Shown here: positions 26,001 through 33,504 of the stretch, piece after piece | How positions within the stretch are numbered: position 1 is the stretch's first letter | How the letters are laid out: each line of letters begins with the position of its first letter | Source of the DNA: an uncultured bacterium | GTDB lineage: Bacteria > Bacillota > Clostridia > Oscillospirales > Acutalibacteraceae | Length of the DNA: 64,000 nt | Direction of reading: 5' to 3' | Assembly: GCA_905215055.1 (NCBI GenBank) | Contig: CAJMOH010000003.1 | Coordinates: forward strand, 35,885 to 99,884 | Translations under genes and position numbers: made by a program | Notes under the pieces: generated by a model | Databases searched by the model: none | Seen by the model: only the letters and a program-made list of their open reading frames with translations | Told to the model about the DNA's origin: nothing

Positions 26001-28112
26001 AACGGTCTTATACACCATGTTCCCGCTGACCAGCACGTTGGCCTCGGCGGAAACGTCCTGGGATTTGTCCGTGGCAGTGGCCGTGTTGGACACTTCGATG
26101 TAGCCGGTGGGAGAGTGAACCGTAGTAAAATCAATGGTGGCGGTGTAATTGACGCTGTACCGCTCGCCCGGCTGCAGGGCCGGGAGACCGGAAATTGTAA
26201 AGCTGCTGGTCTGTCCATCGTCCGTCCCGGTCTGCTGATAGATCTTAAACTCGTACCCTGTGATTTCCACTGGGGAAGGATTTCCATCTACTCCGGTGGA
26301 AATTTTCAAGACCTTGATATTATTTGCGTCGTAGGTAACCACCCCGTCGGCAGGAGTGTGTGTAAATTTATCAGTAACGGTAATGGCGCCGTTGCTGCCA
26401 TCGGAATTATCATCCACTCTTACCTCGATGGTATAAAGCAGCTTTTTCGGCTGGATGTCTATTCCCATCTTTAGCTGCCTATATTGTTCCGCGTCATCCT
26501 CATCCCTGACATAGACGCCTATTTTTGCGATGATGAGGCTGTAATTTTTCTCCTCCGGCACCACGGTAATGATTTCTCCCGTACCGCCAAATTCGATCTC
26601 CTGGCCTCCCTCCACATCCGCCAGGGCAATGGAGCCCTGGAACTGCAGGCTGCCGGAAAAGGCCTCGCCGTTGGCAAATTTCTGCTCAAAAACAATGGTA
26701 ATCAGCCCTTTCTCACTGATGGTATAGGTGCCGGCCTTTGTACCGTCCTCCAAATAGACGCTGCCGGTTTCTTCCTTTTCCAGAGCAATGCCCCCGGGCA
26801 GCTGGTAGTGCATGGTCGTTTGGCCCGCTGTGATGACGCCGGTGGGTATCTCATAGCGAATGGTCACCCGGATGGTGTCGCCGTCCGTAAACGTCTCGTC
26901 TTGGGTCCACTGGCTGCCCTGCTGCTTTTCTACGGTGATGCTGACGATGTCCTCCGCAAAGTCATAGCTGGTCTCCGCGAGAGGCTCCGCCAGGAGGGCC
27001 TTGGCGGAAAAGAGGGCCACGCCATTTTCCCCCGCAGGCTCGTACCCCGGCTTGGAGACTGTGGCCCAGCTGGTACCGGACTGGGAAACCACCTCTTGAT
27101 CTTCCTCAGTCTGGCTTTCCTCAGTCTGGCTTTCCTCAGTCTGGCTTTCCTCAGTCTGGCTTTCCTCAGTCTGGCTCTCCTCCGCGGAAGAGTCCTCCGG
27201 CTGGGAAATATCCTCAGGTTCTGAGGCTGTCTCCGGCAGGCAGGTTTCGTCGTGGACGTGCTCCTTGACTTCCAGCATGCCGCAGGTCAGGTTTCCGTCC
27301 TCATCCCAGCAGTCCTCCGTATGGGTGTGAAGGATCACCTCCTCCTGTCCGCAAACCAGCTCCCGCTGGACCTGATAGCAGCTGTCGGTGTGGGTGTGGG
27401 GCTCCGTTTCCTCCTGGCCGCACACCAACTGGGTGTCATAGCAGGCCTCGCTGTGAGTGTGGCCCTGGGTTTCCTCCAGGCCGCAGACCAGGTTCCCGTT
27501 CTCGTCGTAACAGCCGGTGTCCTGGGTGCAGGTCAGCTCCCGGTGGGCCTCGTGGCACTCCTCTGTATGGACATGGTCCGGCTCTGTGCTTTCACAGATG
27601 GGAGTTTGGGTAACGGTGTAGCACTCCTCCGTGTGAACATGCCCCGTATGGGTGTGACCTTGGCTTTCCTCCTGACCGCAGACCAGCTGGGTCTCGTAGC
27701 AGGCCTCGCTGTGGGTGTGGCCCTGGGTTTCCTCCAGGCCGCAGACCAAGGCCTCTGTCTCCTGGTAGCAGGACTCCGTGTGGGTGTGGGGCTTTCTCTC
27801 TTCCAGGGGGCAAATCAACGTGCCGTCCTCCCCATAGCAGGAGCTGTCGTGGGTGTGGGCCGCAAAGCCGGCATAGCCGCAGAGAAGCTCGCCCTCCTCA
27901 TCGTAGCAGCTGTCCGTATGGGTGTGCAGGTCCAGCTGGCAGTCCAACGTCTGAGGGGTACTTTCCATGGTGACGGCTGGCAGGACCATCACGCAAAGGG
28001 TCAGCACCGCCGCCGCCGTCGCCAAGACCGCGGTAAGCCTGCGCCAGCGCCTGCGCTGCCTGCTCTGCCGGATGTATTCCCGGAGCTTTCTGTTTTCGTC
28101 TTGCGGTTTCAT
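23043..28112 (-). CDS. Giant pilus tip protein/adhesin with His-Cys repeats
   Basis: A 1689-residue surface protein. It has a basic N-terminus with a membrane segment (LTAVLATAAAVLTLCVMVL). Residues about 40-290 hold about ten repeats of the pattern H-T/V-H-x3-C-Y/W followed by a second Cys about 8-12 residues later. Next come acidic tandem repeats of EESQT, a long region of beta-rich adhesin domains, and C-terminal Cna-B domains with LPETGG, a hydrophobic segment and RRKRRRGGKLP. It is the first and largest subunit encoded before the backbone, as expected for a tip adhesin. The His/Cys repeats could bind metal or form disulfides. ATG at 28112 has AAGGAGG six bases upstream. Confidence 0.88.
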   Translation of the reverse strand: MKPQDENRKLREYIRQSRQRRRWRRLTAVLATAAAVLTLCVMVLPAVTMESTPQTLDCQLDLHTHTDSCYDEEGELLCGYAGFAAHTHDSSCYGEDGTLICPLEERKPHTHTESCYQETEALVCGLEETQGHTHSEACYETQLVCGQEESQGHTHTGHVHTEECYTVTQTPICESTEPDHVHTEECHEAHRELTCTQDTGCYDENGNLVCGLEETQGHTHSEACYDTQLVCGQEETEPHTHTDSCYQVQRELVCGQEEVILHTHTEDCWDEDGNLTCGMLEVKEHVHDETCLPETASEPEDISQPEDSSAEESQTEESQTEESQTEESQTEESQTEEDQEVVSQSGTSWATVSKPGYEPAGENGVALFSAKALLAEPLAETSYDFAEDIVSITVEKQQGSQWTQDETFTDGDTIRVTIRYEIPTGVITAGQTTMHYQLPGGIALEKEETGSVYLEDGTKAGTYTISEKGLITIVFEQKFANGEAFSGSLQFQGSIALADVEGGQEIEFGGTGEIITVVPEEKNYSLIIAKIGVYVRDEDDAEQYRQLKMGIDIQPKKLLYTIEVRVDDNSDGSNGAITVTDKFTHTPADGVVTYDANNIKVLKISTGVDGNPSPVEITGYEFKIYQQTGTDDGQTSSFTISGLPALQPGERYSVNYTATIDFTTVHSPTGYIEVSNTATATDKSQDVSAEANVLVSGNMVYKTVTENAGTGNVQWTVRLNEDGRDISGMTFTDVMLYAVNWTEGEPGQSYDLRENVNLQVRAYVSNGQGGHTYHGDVTDAFQKLITYNEDGALTIHFPAADAWPEGLKPTWGYQLIYETPFPEDAGIGNQVTFHNTAQLDKYNSTAYWQGNVPEQGYGLVKQSTDSNLNTGTDVGTVDWRSTISYPSNIAENDLENIEYRDWIANVYYEDSGQFIDGSHYTTLNTLRNTLRVTNAQGETLVWGTDYTVGVVYVKDMPKYDTFDKAWNNTAAIFNQTLIDVTNEGEPDTPIALFCIQFTKASLEKLKGGRLLNLSYQTLVNRQKTKDGKTVLIENVGSILGHTVPIFLETAFHPQLQKQVSATGMAPSGDDFQLNSDIWSDEADLDLGDTGGRLYYRILFYNYTDAIQFHDNMLQEFYQLANDTSYIAFDSQLRIYNAATGKLEQTVKIWGAHMDNGNQYNGNYRLYDLSQFKDCIIGLYYSIDVSGDEALADLAEGKTHAYTNTVTWDDDKTDSTTANVTNSEQTLKKVGVQTDENGETLVTYYVVINPEGRDLHPESDALDLRDTLSLPNGVTADLRLETIGLYRYDPLQDNNLGAEVTKDEFPDFQVELEDGTANTYTFTVPDEMACVVMYTYQINLGTSALEEIPVSNTASLLGRAVIGAGSEVVIQAQDSSAQVNKATLTIYKYGGEDVSNLLDGVLFTLERFEKNDDGYSWNTTSVTAAAPDGVHFITGGDRVKGAIVLNFLGEENEGGSHYNTLYRLTEYQTLDGYELNTTPHYYVWGEANATEEGTAEAMAEVLAETGVDWEDVMFIPFGESKTDDIQNLPTTTEITVEKQWQGAEGTELEEGEHPDAVKVTLYQQTAEGEPVQYTAEGVENPVTLNAENNWTYTWEQLPKEVDGQAVTYTVVETPIDGWEARYVGENGEETTGITEGTIQIINTKQSTFTLPETGGVGPTLVAIAGVPLIGAAGVVYRNLRRKRRRGGKLP
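27114..27184. repeat. 15-bp tandem repeat encoding EESQT
   Basis: The unit CTGGCTTTCCTCAGT occurs about four to five times almost without change and encodes EESQT on the minus strand. Such exact repeats change copy number by replication slippage; a multiple of three keeps the frame. Confidence 0.85.
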
Positions 28113-28140
28113 GAAAGCCCTCCTTTCCAATCCATGTTTC

Positions 28141-28731
28141 TCACTCTATGGTGCCGATTTCATCCAAGGGCCACAGGCGGAACAGCAGCTTTCCCACAAT
28201 CTGCTCTTCCGAAACGCAGCCCACCTGGCTGCTGCGGGAATCGCTGGAGACGCTGCGGTGGTCCCCCATCACAAAGTACCGGCCCTCCGGCACCTGATAG
28301 GGCAGCTCAATATCGCACTCTCCCAGGGCCTTTTCCGTCAGATAGGGCTCCTCCAGGGGTTCGCCGTCAATGGTTACATTGCCGTTTTCATCCATGTCCA
28401 CCCATTCCCCCGGCATGCCGATCACCCGCTTCACCAGAATCTTATTGTTGTAGTAGAAGGCGATTATGTCGCCGCGCTGGTACGTCCCGCTGCGCACTGC
28501 GGCCACAATGTTCCCATTGACCAGGGTGGGGGTCATGGAGGAGCCGTAGATCCGCAAAATGGGCAGCAGCAGATTGGAAATCAGCACAGCGGCAGCGGCC
28601 ACCACCACCAGCACAGCCACAGTCCCCCGCAGCATTTTCCAATAGCGCCCCCGATACTTTTCCCGCTTCAGCTCTGCTTCCAGCTGCTGGACCGTGGGCA
28701 GAACAGGGGACGCCTTTTCTTTGTTTGCCAT
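28141..28731 (-). CDS. Signal peptidase I (pilus-associated)
   Basis: A 196-residue, membrane-anchored signal peptidase (segment VAVLVVVAAAAVLISNLLLPIL). The catalytic Ser is in YGSSMTPTL and the Lys in ILVKRVIGMPGEW; the later boxes GDHR.SSDSR are present as MGDHRSVSSDSRSSQVG. It should remove the signal peptides of the pilins. Its place inside the pilus operon indicates a dedicated enzyme. It starts two bases after the coiled-coil gene, so they are cotranscribed. Confidence 0.93.
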   Translation of the reverse strand: MANKEKASPVLPTVQQLEAELKREKYRGRYWKMLRGTVAVLVVVAAAAVLISNLLLPILRIYGSSMTPTLVNGNIVAAVRSGTYQRGDIIAFYYNNKILVKRVIGMPGEWVDMDENGNVTIDGEPLEEPYLTEKALGECDIELPYQVPEGRYFVMGDHRSVSSDSRSSQVGCVSEEQIVGKLLFRLWPLDEIGTIE

Positions 28732-28733
28732 CC

Positions 28734-29951
28734 TTACAGCTGGGCGCCGGGCGTGCCAAAGTCCAGCAGCCGCTTGAGCTCCCGATGGTTTTCATAGAAG
28801 GATTGCAGCCGCCGGGAGACCTCGGTCCAATAGGCCTCTGACTTCTGCTTTGCCTCCTGCTCCATGGCCTCGCACTTCCGCTTGCTGGCGTACTCCATGG
28901 CGGCGCACTTCTCCTCGGTCTCCTTGAGCTTGCGCTCCACCTCCACCCGGTTCTCAATGTCCCGCTGGGCGCAGATGGCGGCCTGCCGGTCGCTGAGGCT
29001 GCGGATATTCTCAATATATTGCTGGCTGGCGGCCTGGGCCGCCTCGAACACGCCGTTGATCTGCAAGGCCGCTACCGCGATGGAGCCTGCCTCGTTGAGA
29101 GCGATCTCCCGTTTCTCCAGGGACTTTTTCGCCTGCTCCAGCTCCTCCCGCAGATGGGCGGTCTCCTCTCTATGCTCTTCCCGCAGGGCGTCCAGGTCCT
29201 GCTGGTGCCGGGCCTTCAGAGACTCCACCGTTTGCTCGTACTGGCTTTTTTGGGCTTCCAGCTCTTTGGAGCCCGCCTCGTTGACGCTGTTCGCCTGTTC
29301 CTTCATAGCGGCCTTGGCCTGCTCCAGCTCCTTTTTCAGCTGGCTTGTCTCCTTTTCATGCTCCGCTTTTAAGTATTCCAGGTCCCGCTCGTGCTCCGAT
29401 TTGAGAAAGTCCAAATCCTTCTCATAGGCTTCCTTGCAGGATTCCATCTCTTTTCCCTGTTCCAGCATCAGCTCCAGCAGCTGCCTTCTGCCCAAGCCCC
29501 GCAGTTCGTGTTCTGTCATAGGTAAATCCCCTTCCTTTTCTGTTTTCACAAAGGAGTAGTGACGCCCAAGAGGCCTCGTTTCCAGTTTATTTGCCAGTGT
29601 ACCTACCATTGTATTCTCCTCCTGGGGGGAAACAAATTCTTTTGTGTCGTTTGAAAACAACGTCCAATCCCGGATGGACGCCCCTCCAAAGGGGATGTCC
29701 TCCTCCGGCCGGAGAACATGGCACTCCGCCGTGGGACAAAGCCGGAGAATCCGCCGGACCAGCTCCTGGCCGGTCATCTCCTCCAGTCTTTCCCGAACAT
29801 ACACAACGTCCACATCGTGGTGCATGACGAACTTTTCCGCGTCCGCCGCGCTGCTGTGCAGCACGACCACAATGCCCGACTGCCGCCTTGACAGTCGCTG
29901 GGCCTCCCTGTCCAGCGCCCGCTTGTCGCTGTCTACCAACAGGATCGTCAT
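28734..29951 (-). CDS. Pseudo-receiver protein with long coiled coil
   Basis: A 405-residue protein of unknown function. Residues 1-110 look like a response-regulator receiver: MTILLVDSDKRALDREAQ with its acidic pair, and a beta strand VDVVYVRERLEEMTGQELV where the phosphate-accepting Asp should be, but the position holds Arg. After residue about 150 comes an almost continuous coiled coil with repeats of the type HERDLEYLKAEHEKE. No membrane segment and no DNA-binding part are seen. It is the first gene of the pilus operon. It may be a cytoplasmic scaffold or a regulator that ignores phosphorylation; both are inference. The ATG at 29951 follows GGGGG closely. Confidence 0.75.
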   Translation of the reverse strand: MTILLVDSDKRALDREAQRLSRRQSGIVVVLHSSAADAEKFVMHHDVDVVYVRERLEEMTGQELVRRILRLCPTAECHVLRPEEDIPFGGASIRDWTLFSNDTKEFVSPQEENTMVGTLANKLETRPLGRHYSFVKTEKEGDLPMTEHELRGLGRRQLLELMLEQGKEMESCKEAYEKDLDFLKSEHERDLEYLKAEHEKETSQLKKELEQAKAAMKEQANSVNEAGSKELEAQKSQYEQTVESLKARHQQDLDALREEHREETAHLREELEQAKKSLEKREIALNEAGSIAVAALQINGVFEAAQAASQQYIENIRSLSDRQAAICAQRDIENRVEVERKLKETEEKCAAMEYASKRKCEAMEQEAKQKSEAYWTEVSRRLQSFYENHRELKRLLDFGTPGAQL

Positions 29952-29983
29952 GCCATCCCCCTCTTCCCTCACTCTTCCCCCAC

Positions 29984-30019
29984 AGTATAGCAGCCCCAGC
30001 GCAACAAAAGCGCAACAAA
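29984..30019 (-). promoter_or_regulatory. Pilus operon promoter with 11-bp tandem activator site
   Basis: On the minus strand TATACT lies about 35 bases before the first gene. Instead of a normal -35 box there are two exact, adjacent copies of TTTGTTGCGCT (30019-29998). A spacing of 11 bases, one helical turn, is typical for binding of OmpR/SARP-type response regulators such as the one encoded next door. Confidence 0.65.
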
Positions 30020-30039
30020 CCAGGCCCGCCTCGCGAAAA

Positions 30040-30072
30040 AGAAATCCAGCGCATTCCCCCGCGCTGGATTTC
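30040..30072 (-). terminator. Terminator after the response regulator gene
   Basis: Arms AAATCCAGCGC / GCGCTGGATTT around an 8-base loop, followed on the minus strand by CTTTTT. It separates the two-component genes from the pilus operon. Confidence 0.85.
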
Positions 30073-30083
30073 CATCGATTTCC

Positions 30084-30872
30084 CTATTCCACTTTAAAGC
30101 CAAGCTCCGCGTTGCGGATTTCCGCCCAGCTGTAAGACGCCATATAGTCGTTTTGGAAGGCGTTTACCGCCGCGGGGTCCCCCTGCAAAAAACGGTAGTA
30201 GTCGCAGTCGATTTTTTCGGGGAGCACCGCGTAGCTGTTGCGGCCCTTTACAAGAATTTCCTCCGCACCGGCCTTTTTCAAGGTGTTGACCATCTCGTGA
30301 AGGATGGTGCGGAAGTACGACTTGCCGGACAGGGTGTCCTCCGCGTCCTCAAACAGAGCGGCATAGGCCTCCCCCGTGGTGACGGAGGAGCCCCGGCGGT
30401 CCACCAGATAGGCGAACAGCTCTTTGGACTTGGCCCGGCCAAAGCGCAGGGGCTCCCCATCCACATAGACGTCAAATCCCCCAAAGGTCTTGACCCGCAC
30501 CCGGGCGCTGGCTTCCCGCTCTTGGTAGAGAAAGGTCAGCTCCCGGAGGACGGCTTCCTCTGTGGCGGGCTTCAGCAGGTAGCCGCTGGCGTGCATGGCA
30601 AAGGCGTCCACCGCGTATTGGGAAAAGCCGGTGACAAAGATGATGTGGATGCCGGGCTGAATTTTCTTCAGCTCCAGGGCCAGCTCCAGGCCGCTCATGC
30701 CCCCTGTTTGAATGTCCAGGAAGGCCACGTCCATAGGGTGGGCCTTGGCTCCCTCCAGGGCGTCGTCAGGCCAGGTATAGGCAAACACCTGCGCCTCCGG
30801 ACGAACGCGCCGCAGTATGGAGGTCAGCTCCCGCAGCTGCAAGGGCTCGTCGTCTGTAAGCAGAAAGTTCAT
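30084..30872 (-). CDS. Response regulator with SARP/OmpR-like output
   Basis: A 262-residue regulator. The receiver domain has the acidic pair in LLTDDEPLQLRE, the phosphorylated Asp in MDVAFLDIQTGG (near residue 53) and Lys in YLLKPA. The C-terminal part (KTFGGFDVYVDGEPLRFGRA, then KSKELFAYLVDRRGSSVT) is a winged helix like those of SARP/BTAD activators, followed by a helical end. It overlaps the kinase gene by four bases (ATGA). It probably activates the pilus promoter through the 11-bp repeats. Confidence 0.88.
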   Translation of the reverse strand: MNFLLTDDEPLQLRELTSILRRVRPEAQVFAYTWPDDALEGAKAHPMDVAFLDIQTGGMSGLELALELKKIQPGIHIIFVTGFSQYAVDAFAMHASGYLLKPATEEAVLRELTFLYQEREASARVRVKTFGGFDVYVDGEPLRFGRAKSKELFAYLVDRRGSSVTTGEAYAALFEDAEDTLSGKSYFRTILHEMVNTLKKAGAEEILVKGRNSYAVLPEKIDCDYYRFLQGDPAAVNAFQNDYMASYSWAEIRNAELGFKVE

Positions 30873-32164
30873 AGGCTTCGTTCCTCTCCCCAGGGAATCA
30901 GGATGGTGGCGGTGGTACCCAGGCTGTTGCTCTCCACCAGGAGACTGCCGCCCACCATTTCCTCCAGGCGGCTGCGCACATTGGAAATGCCGATGTGGGA
31001 ATGCTCCCCCAAGAGCGCGTGCTCCTTGGCCTTTTCCATACCCACCCCATTGTCCTCGATAGTCACCACGGCCCCTTCATCGGTTTCCTCTGTGCGGATG
31101 ACTACGGTGCCTCCGTTTTTCCGGTGGAGAATGCCGTGCTGCACCGCGTTCTCCACCAGGGGCTGGAGTGTCAAAGGCGGGATGAGAAAGTCCTCGGTTT
31201 TAATCTGGTAAATCACCTGGAGCTTGTCCCCAAAGCGCTGCTGCTCCAGGTACAGGTAGTTCATCACATGGTTCAGCTCCGCCTCGAAGGGGATGGGGTC
31301 CCGGTTTTTCAGGCTGTCCATATTCCCCCGCAAAAAATCGGAAAACCGCTTGATGGCTTTCCGGGCGGCCTCCGGGTCGGTGGCGCACAGGGAATAGATC
31401 ACGCCCAGGGAATTGTACAGAAAGTGGGGCTGGATCTGGCTGAGCATGATGTCAATCCTTCCCTCGGCCAGCTGTTTTTCCTGCTCCTTCAGGGCAACCT
31501 CGTGTACAAACTGCACATTCATCAGAATGAGAAGGGTGGCCACGGTAAACCCGGCGTTGACCAGGCCAATGTCCGGCAGAACAACCCGGGAGATTCCGCA
31601 GACCAGGGGAATCAGGATATACAAAAGGAGAAACACAAACTCCCGCCGCCGCAACGCGCTTCGATGGCGAACAATCACAACGCTGACAAAGAAATAGCAG
31701 AGCAGCACGACGCCCTGGAAAAGAAAAAACAAAGGCCCATTTTGCAAGCCGCTTTCTGTCACATAAAAGGCGGCCCCGGTAAACGGGGACACCACGGTGA
31801 GCAGCATCAGCGCCCCCGTCATGCAAACCGCGCAGGCGGAGCAGACCCGCCTTTCCTCACCCGCCACCCGCAGGTATTCAAAAATGTATTGCAGAAAAAA
31901 GAACAGCAAAAGGGTAAACGCCCCATAGTAGAGCGTCCTTCCAAGCAAGAGAAGGATTCTTTCCTCTCCTCCCGCCCCGGCGTCCAGCAGATATTCCGGC
32001 AGGCTTCCCACAGCCATGAGAATATTGGCCACGCAGATAAGCAGAAAAAAGAGATAGAGCCTTCGCTTGTACCGGTTGTTGCTGATGAGATAGCCGGTGG
32101 GAAGAAGGGATACAACGATACAAAAGCAGCCCAAAACAACGTTGGCATACTCCCATCTGTCCAT
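30869..32164 (-). CDS. LytS/AgrC-like sensor histidine kinase
   Basis: A 431-residue membrane kinase. The first half has about seven hydrophobic segments without a large outer domain. The phosphorylated His is in LSQIQPHFLYNSLGVIY (near residue 246), the signature of the His_kinase family used by LytS-type enzymes. The ATPase domain follows with LTLQPLVENAVQHGI, EDNGVGM and GISNVRSRLEEM. The signal is unknown. It is coupled to the response regulator, and the pair most likely controls pilus synthesis. Confidence 0.9.
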   Translation of the reverse strand: MDRWEYANVVLGCFCIVVSLLPTGYLISNNRYKRRLYLFFLLICVANILMAVGSLPEYLLDAGAGGEERILLLLGRTLYYGAFTLLLFFFLQYIFEYLRVAGEERRVCSACAVCMTGALMLLTVVSPFTGAAFYVTESGLQNGPLFFLFQGVVLLCYFFVSVVIVRHRSALRRREFVFLLLYILIPLVCGISRVVLPDIGLVNAGFTVATLLILMNVQFVHEVALKEQEKQLAEGRIDIMLSQIQPHFLYNSLGVIYSLCATDPEAARKAIKRFSDFLRGNMDSLKNRDPIPFEAELNHVMNYLYLEQQRFGDKLQVIYQIKTEDFLIPPLTLQPLVENAVQHGILHRKNGGTVVIRTEETDEGAVVTIEDNGVGMEKAKEHALLGEHSHIGISNVRSRLEEMVGGSLLVESNSLGTTATILIPWGEERSL

Positions 32165-32251
32165 TTGATTCCTCCACGCTTTCTATAAGTAACTGGAGCC
32201 GCGCCCACCGGTCCTTCCAAGGCTGTTGCTCTTGGCCGGCGGCCGGCTGGC

Positions 32252-33088
32252 TCACCCACGCCGCTGCACATCCTCCCAGCCGCAGGCTGTCTGTTCTTGC
32301 TCCAGCAGGTTGTCATAGGTCATCCGCAGCAAAATTTCCACGTTCTGCCGCATGCTCTCCATGGTTGCCATGTACAATTTCCGCAGGCAGCGGGGATTGC
32401 ACTTGTCCTGGTCCACCCGAGCAAGAGGAGCCAGCCTTTGAATGATGGCCGTGACGGAGGCGCGGTGAAGGACTCCGCCGTTTCGGGAGCGAAACAGAGG
32501 CCCCTCTGGAATGTTGCTCCACCTGGCAAAATCCAAAAGCTCCTTTTGAACGCAGGACGGAATTCGTATTTCCTGGCGGACGCGGTTGGGAAAGGTGACA
32601 ATCCGCTGCTGCTTTACGGCCTCCACGGTCACTCTGGGCAGCTCCCGCACCGCAATTCCTGTTGTGGCAAAGAGCTTTACCAGCATATAGGCGCATTCCC
32701 TGTTTGCCGCCTTTGCCGCGGAAAGCAGCCGCAAATACTCCTTTCGGGTCAGTTCTGGCTGAACTCCGGCATCCTCCAGGGGAAGCCGGGACACGAGAGG
32801 AAGTTCCCCCTCCTCCAGATAGGACAAAAATCCCTTTACAGCCGAGCAGAGCATGTGAACATAGCCGGGCGCATACCCCTGCTCCAGCAGGTCCTTCTCA
32901 TAGCGGACCAGCGTGTTTTTATCAAGCTCCGTCCCCTCGGGCAGCCAGGAAGAAAACTTGTCCAGGCTTCGCCGGTAGTTTTTCAGGGTATCATCCGTGC
33001 GTCCGCGCTCCGCCACCGCCTGGAGATAGTCCCGCACGGCCTCTTGCGAAAGGGAGGCCCCCTTTTTATATTCTTTCTTCAGGTCCAA
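32252..33088 (-). CDS. Tyrosine recombinase-like protein with degenerate catalytic box
   Basis: A 278-residue protein with the XerC/D layout: a SAM-like N-terminal DNA-binding domain (DTLKNYRRSLDKFSSWLP and AVKGFLSYLEEG) and a C-terminal domain. The first catalytic Arg seems present in TTGIAVRELPRV. The usual HxLRH box is CNPRCLRKLY, so the first His is Arg and the last His is Lys. A Tyr candidate sits in RMTYDNLLEQ, and the protein ends soon after. It may be inactive or act as a regulator. The TTG at 33088, eight bases after GAGGGG, is the likely start; the frame runs on to 33286. It lies upstream of the pilus kinase. Confidence 0.75.
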   Translation of the reverse strand: MDLKKEYKKGASLSQEAVRDYLQAVAERGRTDDTLKNYRRSLDKFSSWLPEGTELDKNTLVRYEKDLLEQGYAPGYVHMLCSAVKGFLSYLEEGELPLVSRLPLEDAGVQPELTRKEYLRLLSAAKAANRECAYMLVKLFATTGIAVRELPRVTVEAVKQQRIVTFPNRVRQEIRIPSCVQKELLDFARWSNIPEGPLFRSRNGGVLHRASVTAIIQRLAPLARVDQDKCNPRCLRKLYMATMESMRQNVEILLRMTYDNLLEQEQTACGWEDVQRRG

Positions 33089-33091
33089 CAA

Positions 33092-33409
33092 TCTATCCCC
33101 TCTCTTTTTATAAGCGGGACTTGTCAGAGAGCAGCCGCAAAATCTCCATGTTTCCCCGGACAAGCCGGAAGCTCTACCAGGAAACCTTTCTGTTGTGTCA
33201 GCACAACAGAAAAAAAGACCACGGCCTTTTCGAATGATTATTTTTATTATACCACAAAATTTCAAAAGGGGAAGTATAGATTTCATCGATATTTTCCTTT
33301 TTCCGCAAAAAGGCGGGAGATTTTGTCTCAGCGTGCCGCTGAAACCGGCTCAAACCGCCCCCTTCCATTCTGAATTTTTTCACAAATCCCCCCTGTCACT
33401 CCGCCGCGA
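33092..33409. other. Gene-free stretch before the recombinase-like gene
   Basis: No gene is seen. It holds the inverted repeat at 33187-33212 and, on the minus strand, a TATAAT at 33251-33246 without a good -35 box, probably the promoter of the recombinase-like gene. Confidence 0.45.
33187..33212. repeat. Perfect 11-bp inverted repeat in the leader
   Basis: TTTCTGTTGTG and CACAACAGAAA enclose TCAG. It lies between the probable promoter and the start of the recombinase-like gene and has no T run after it on either strand, so an operator or recombination site is more likely than a terminator. Confidence 0.6.
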
Positions 33410-33445
33410 GCAAAACAAAGGGGCTGGAACTTCTTCCAGCCCTTG
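33410..33445 (-). terminator. Terminator of the 33505-34065 gene
   Basis: Arms AAGGGCTGGAA / TTCCAGCCC around GAAG, followed on the minus strand by CTTTGTTTT. Confidence 0.75.
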
Positions 33446-33504
33446 CTTCCACAAATCCTTGCTGCCCGCTGTACAGGCAGCTGATCTTTGAACAGAAACG
33501 CACC

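Noticed and set aside
27246..28020. CRISPR-like array because of regularly spaced similar units
   Set aside because: The units lie inside a continuous reading frame, vary at third codon positions and length, and encode the His/Cys protein repeats.
33187..33212. Rho-independent terminator
   Set aside because: No T run follows the hairpin on either strand, and no gene ends nearby; the A run on the plus strand lies on the wrong side.
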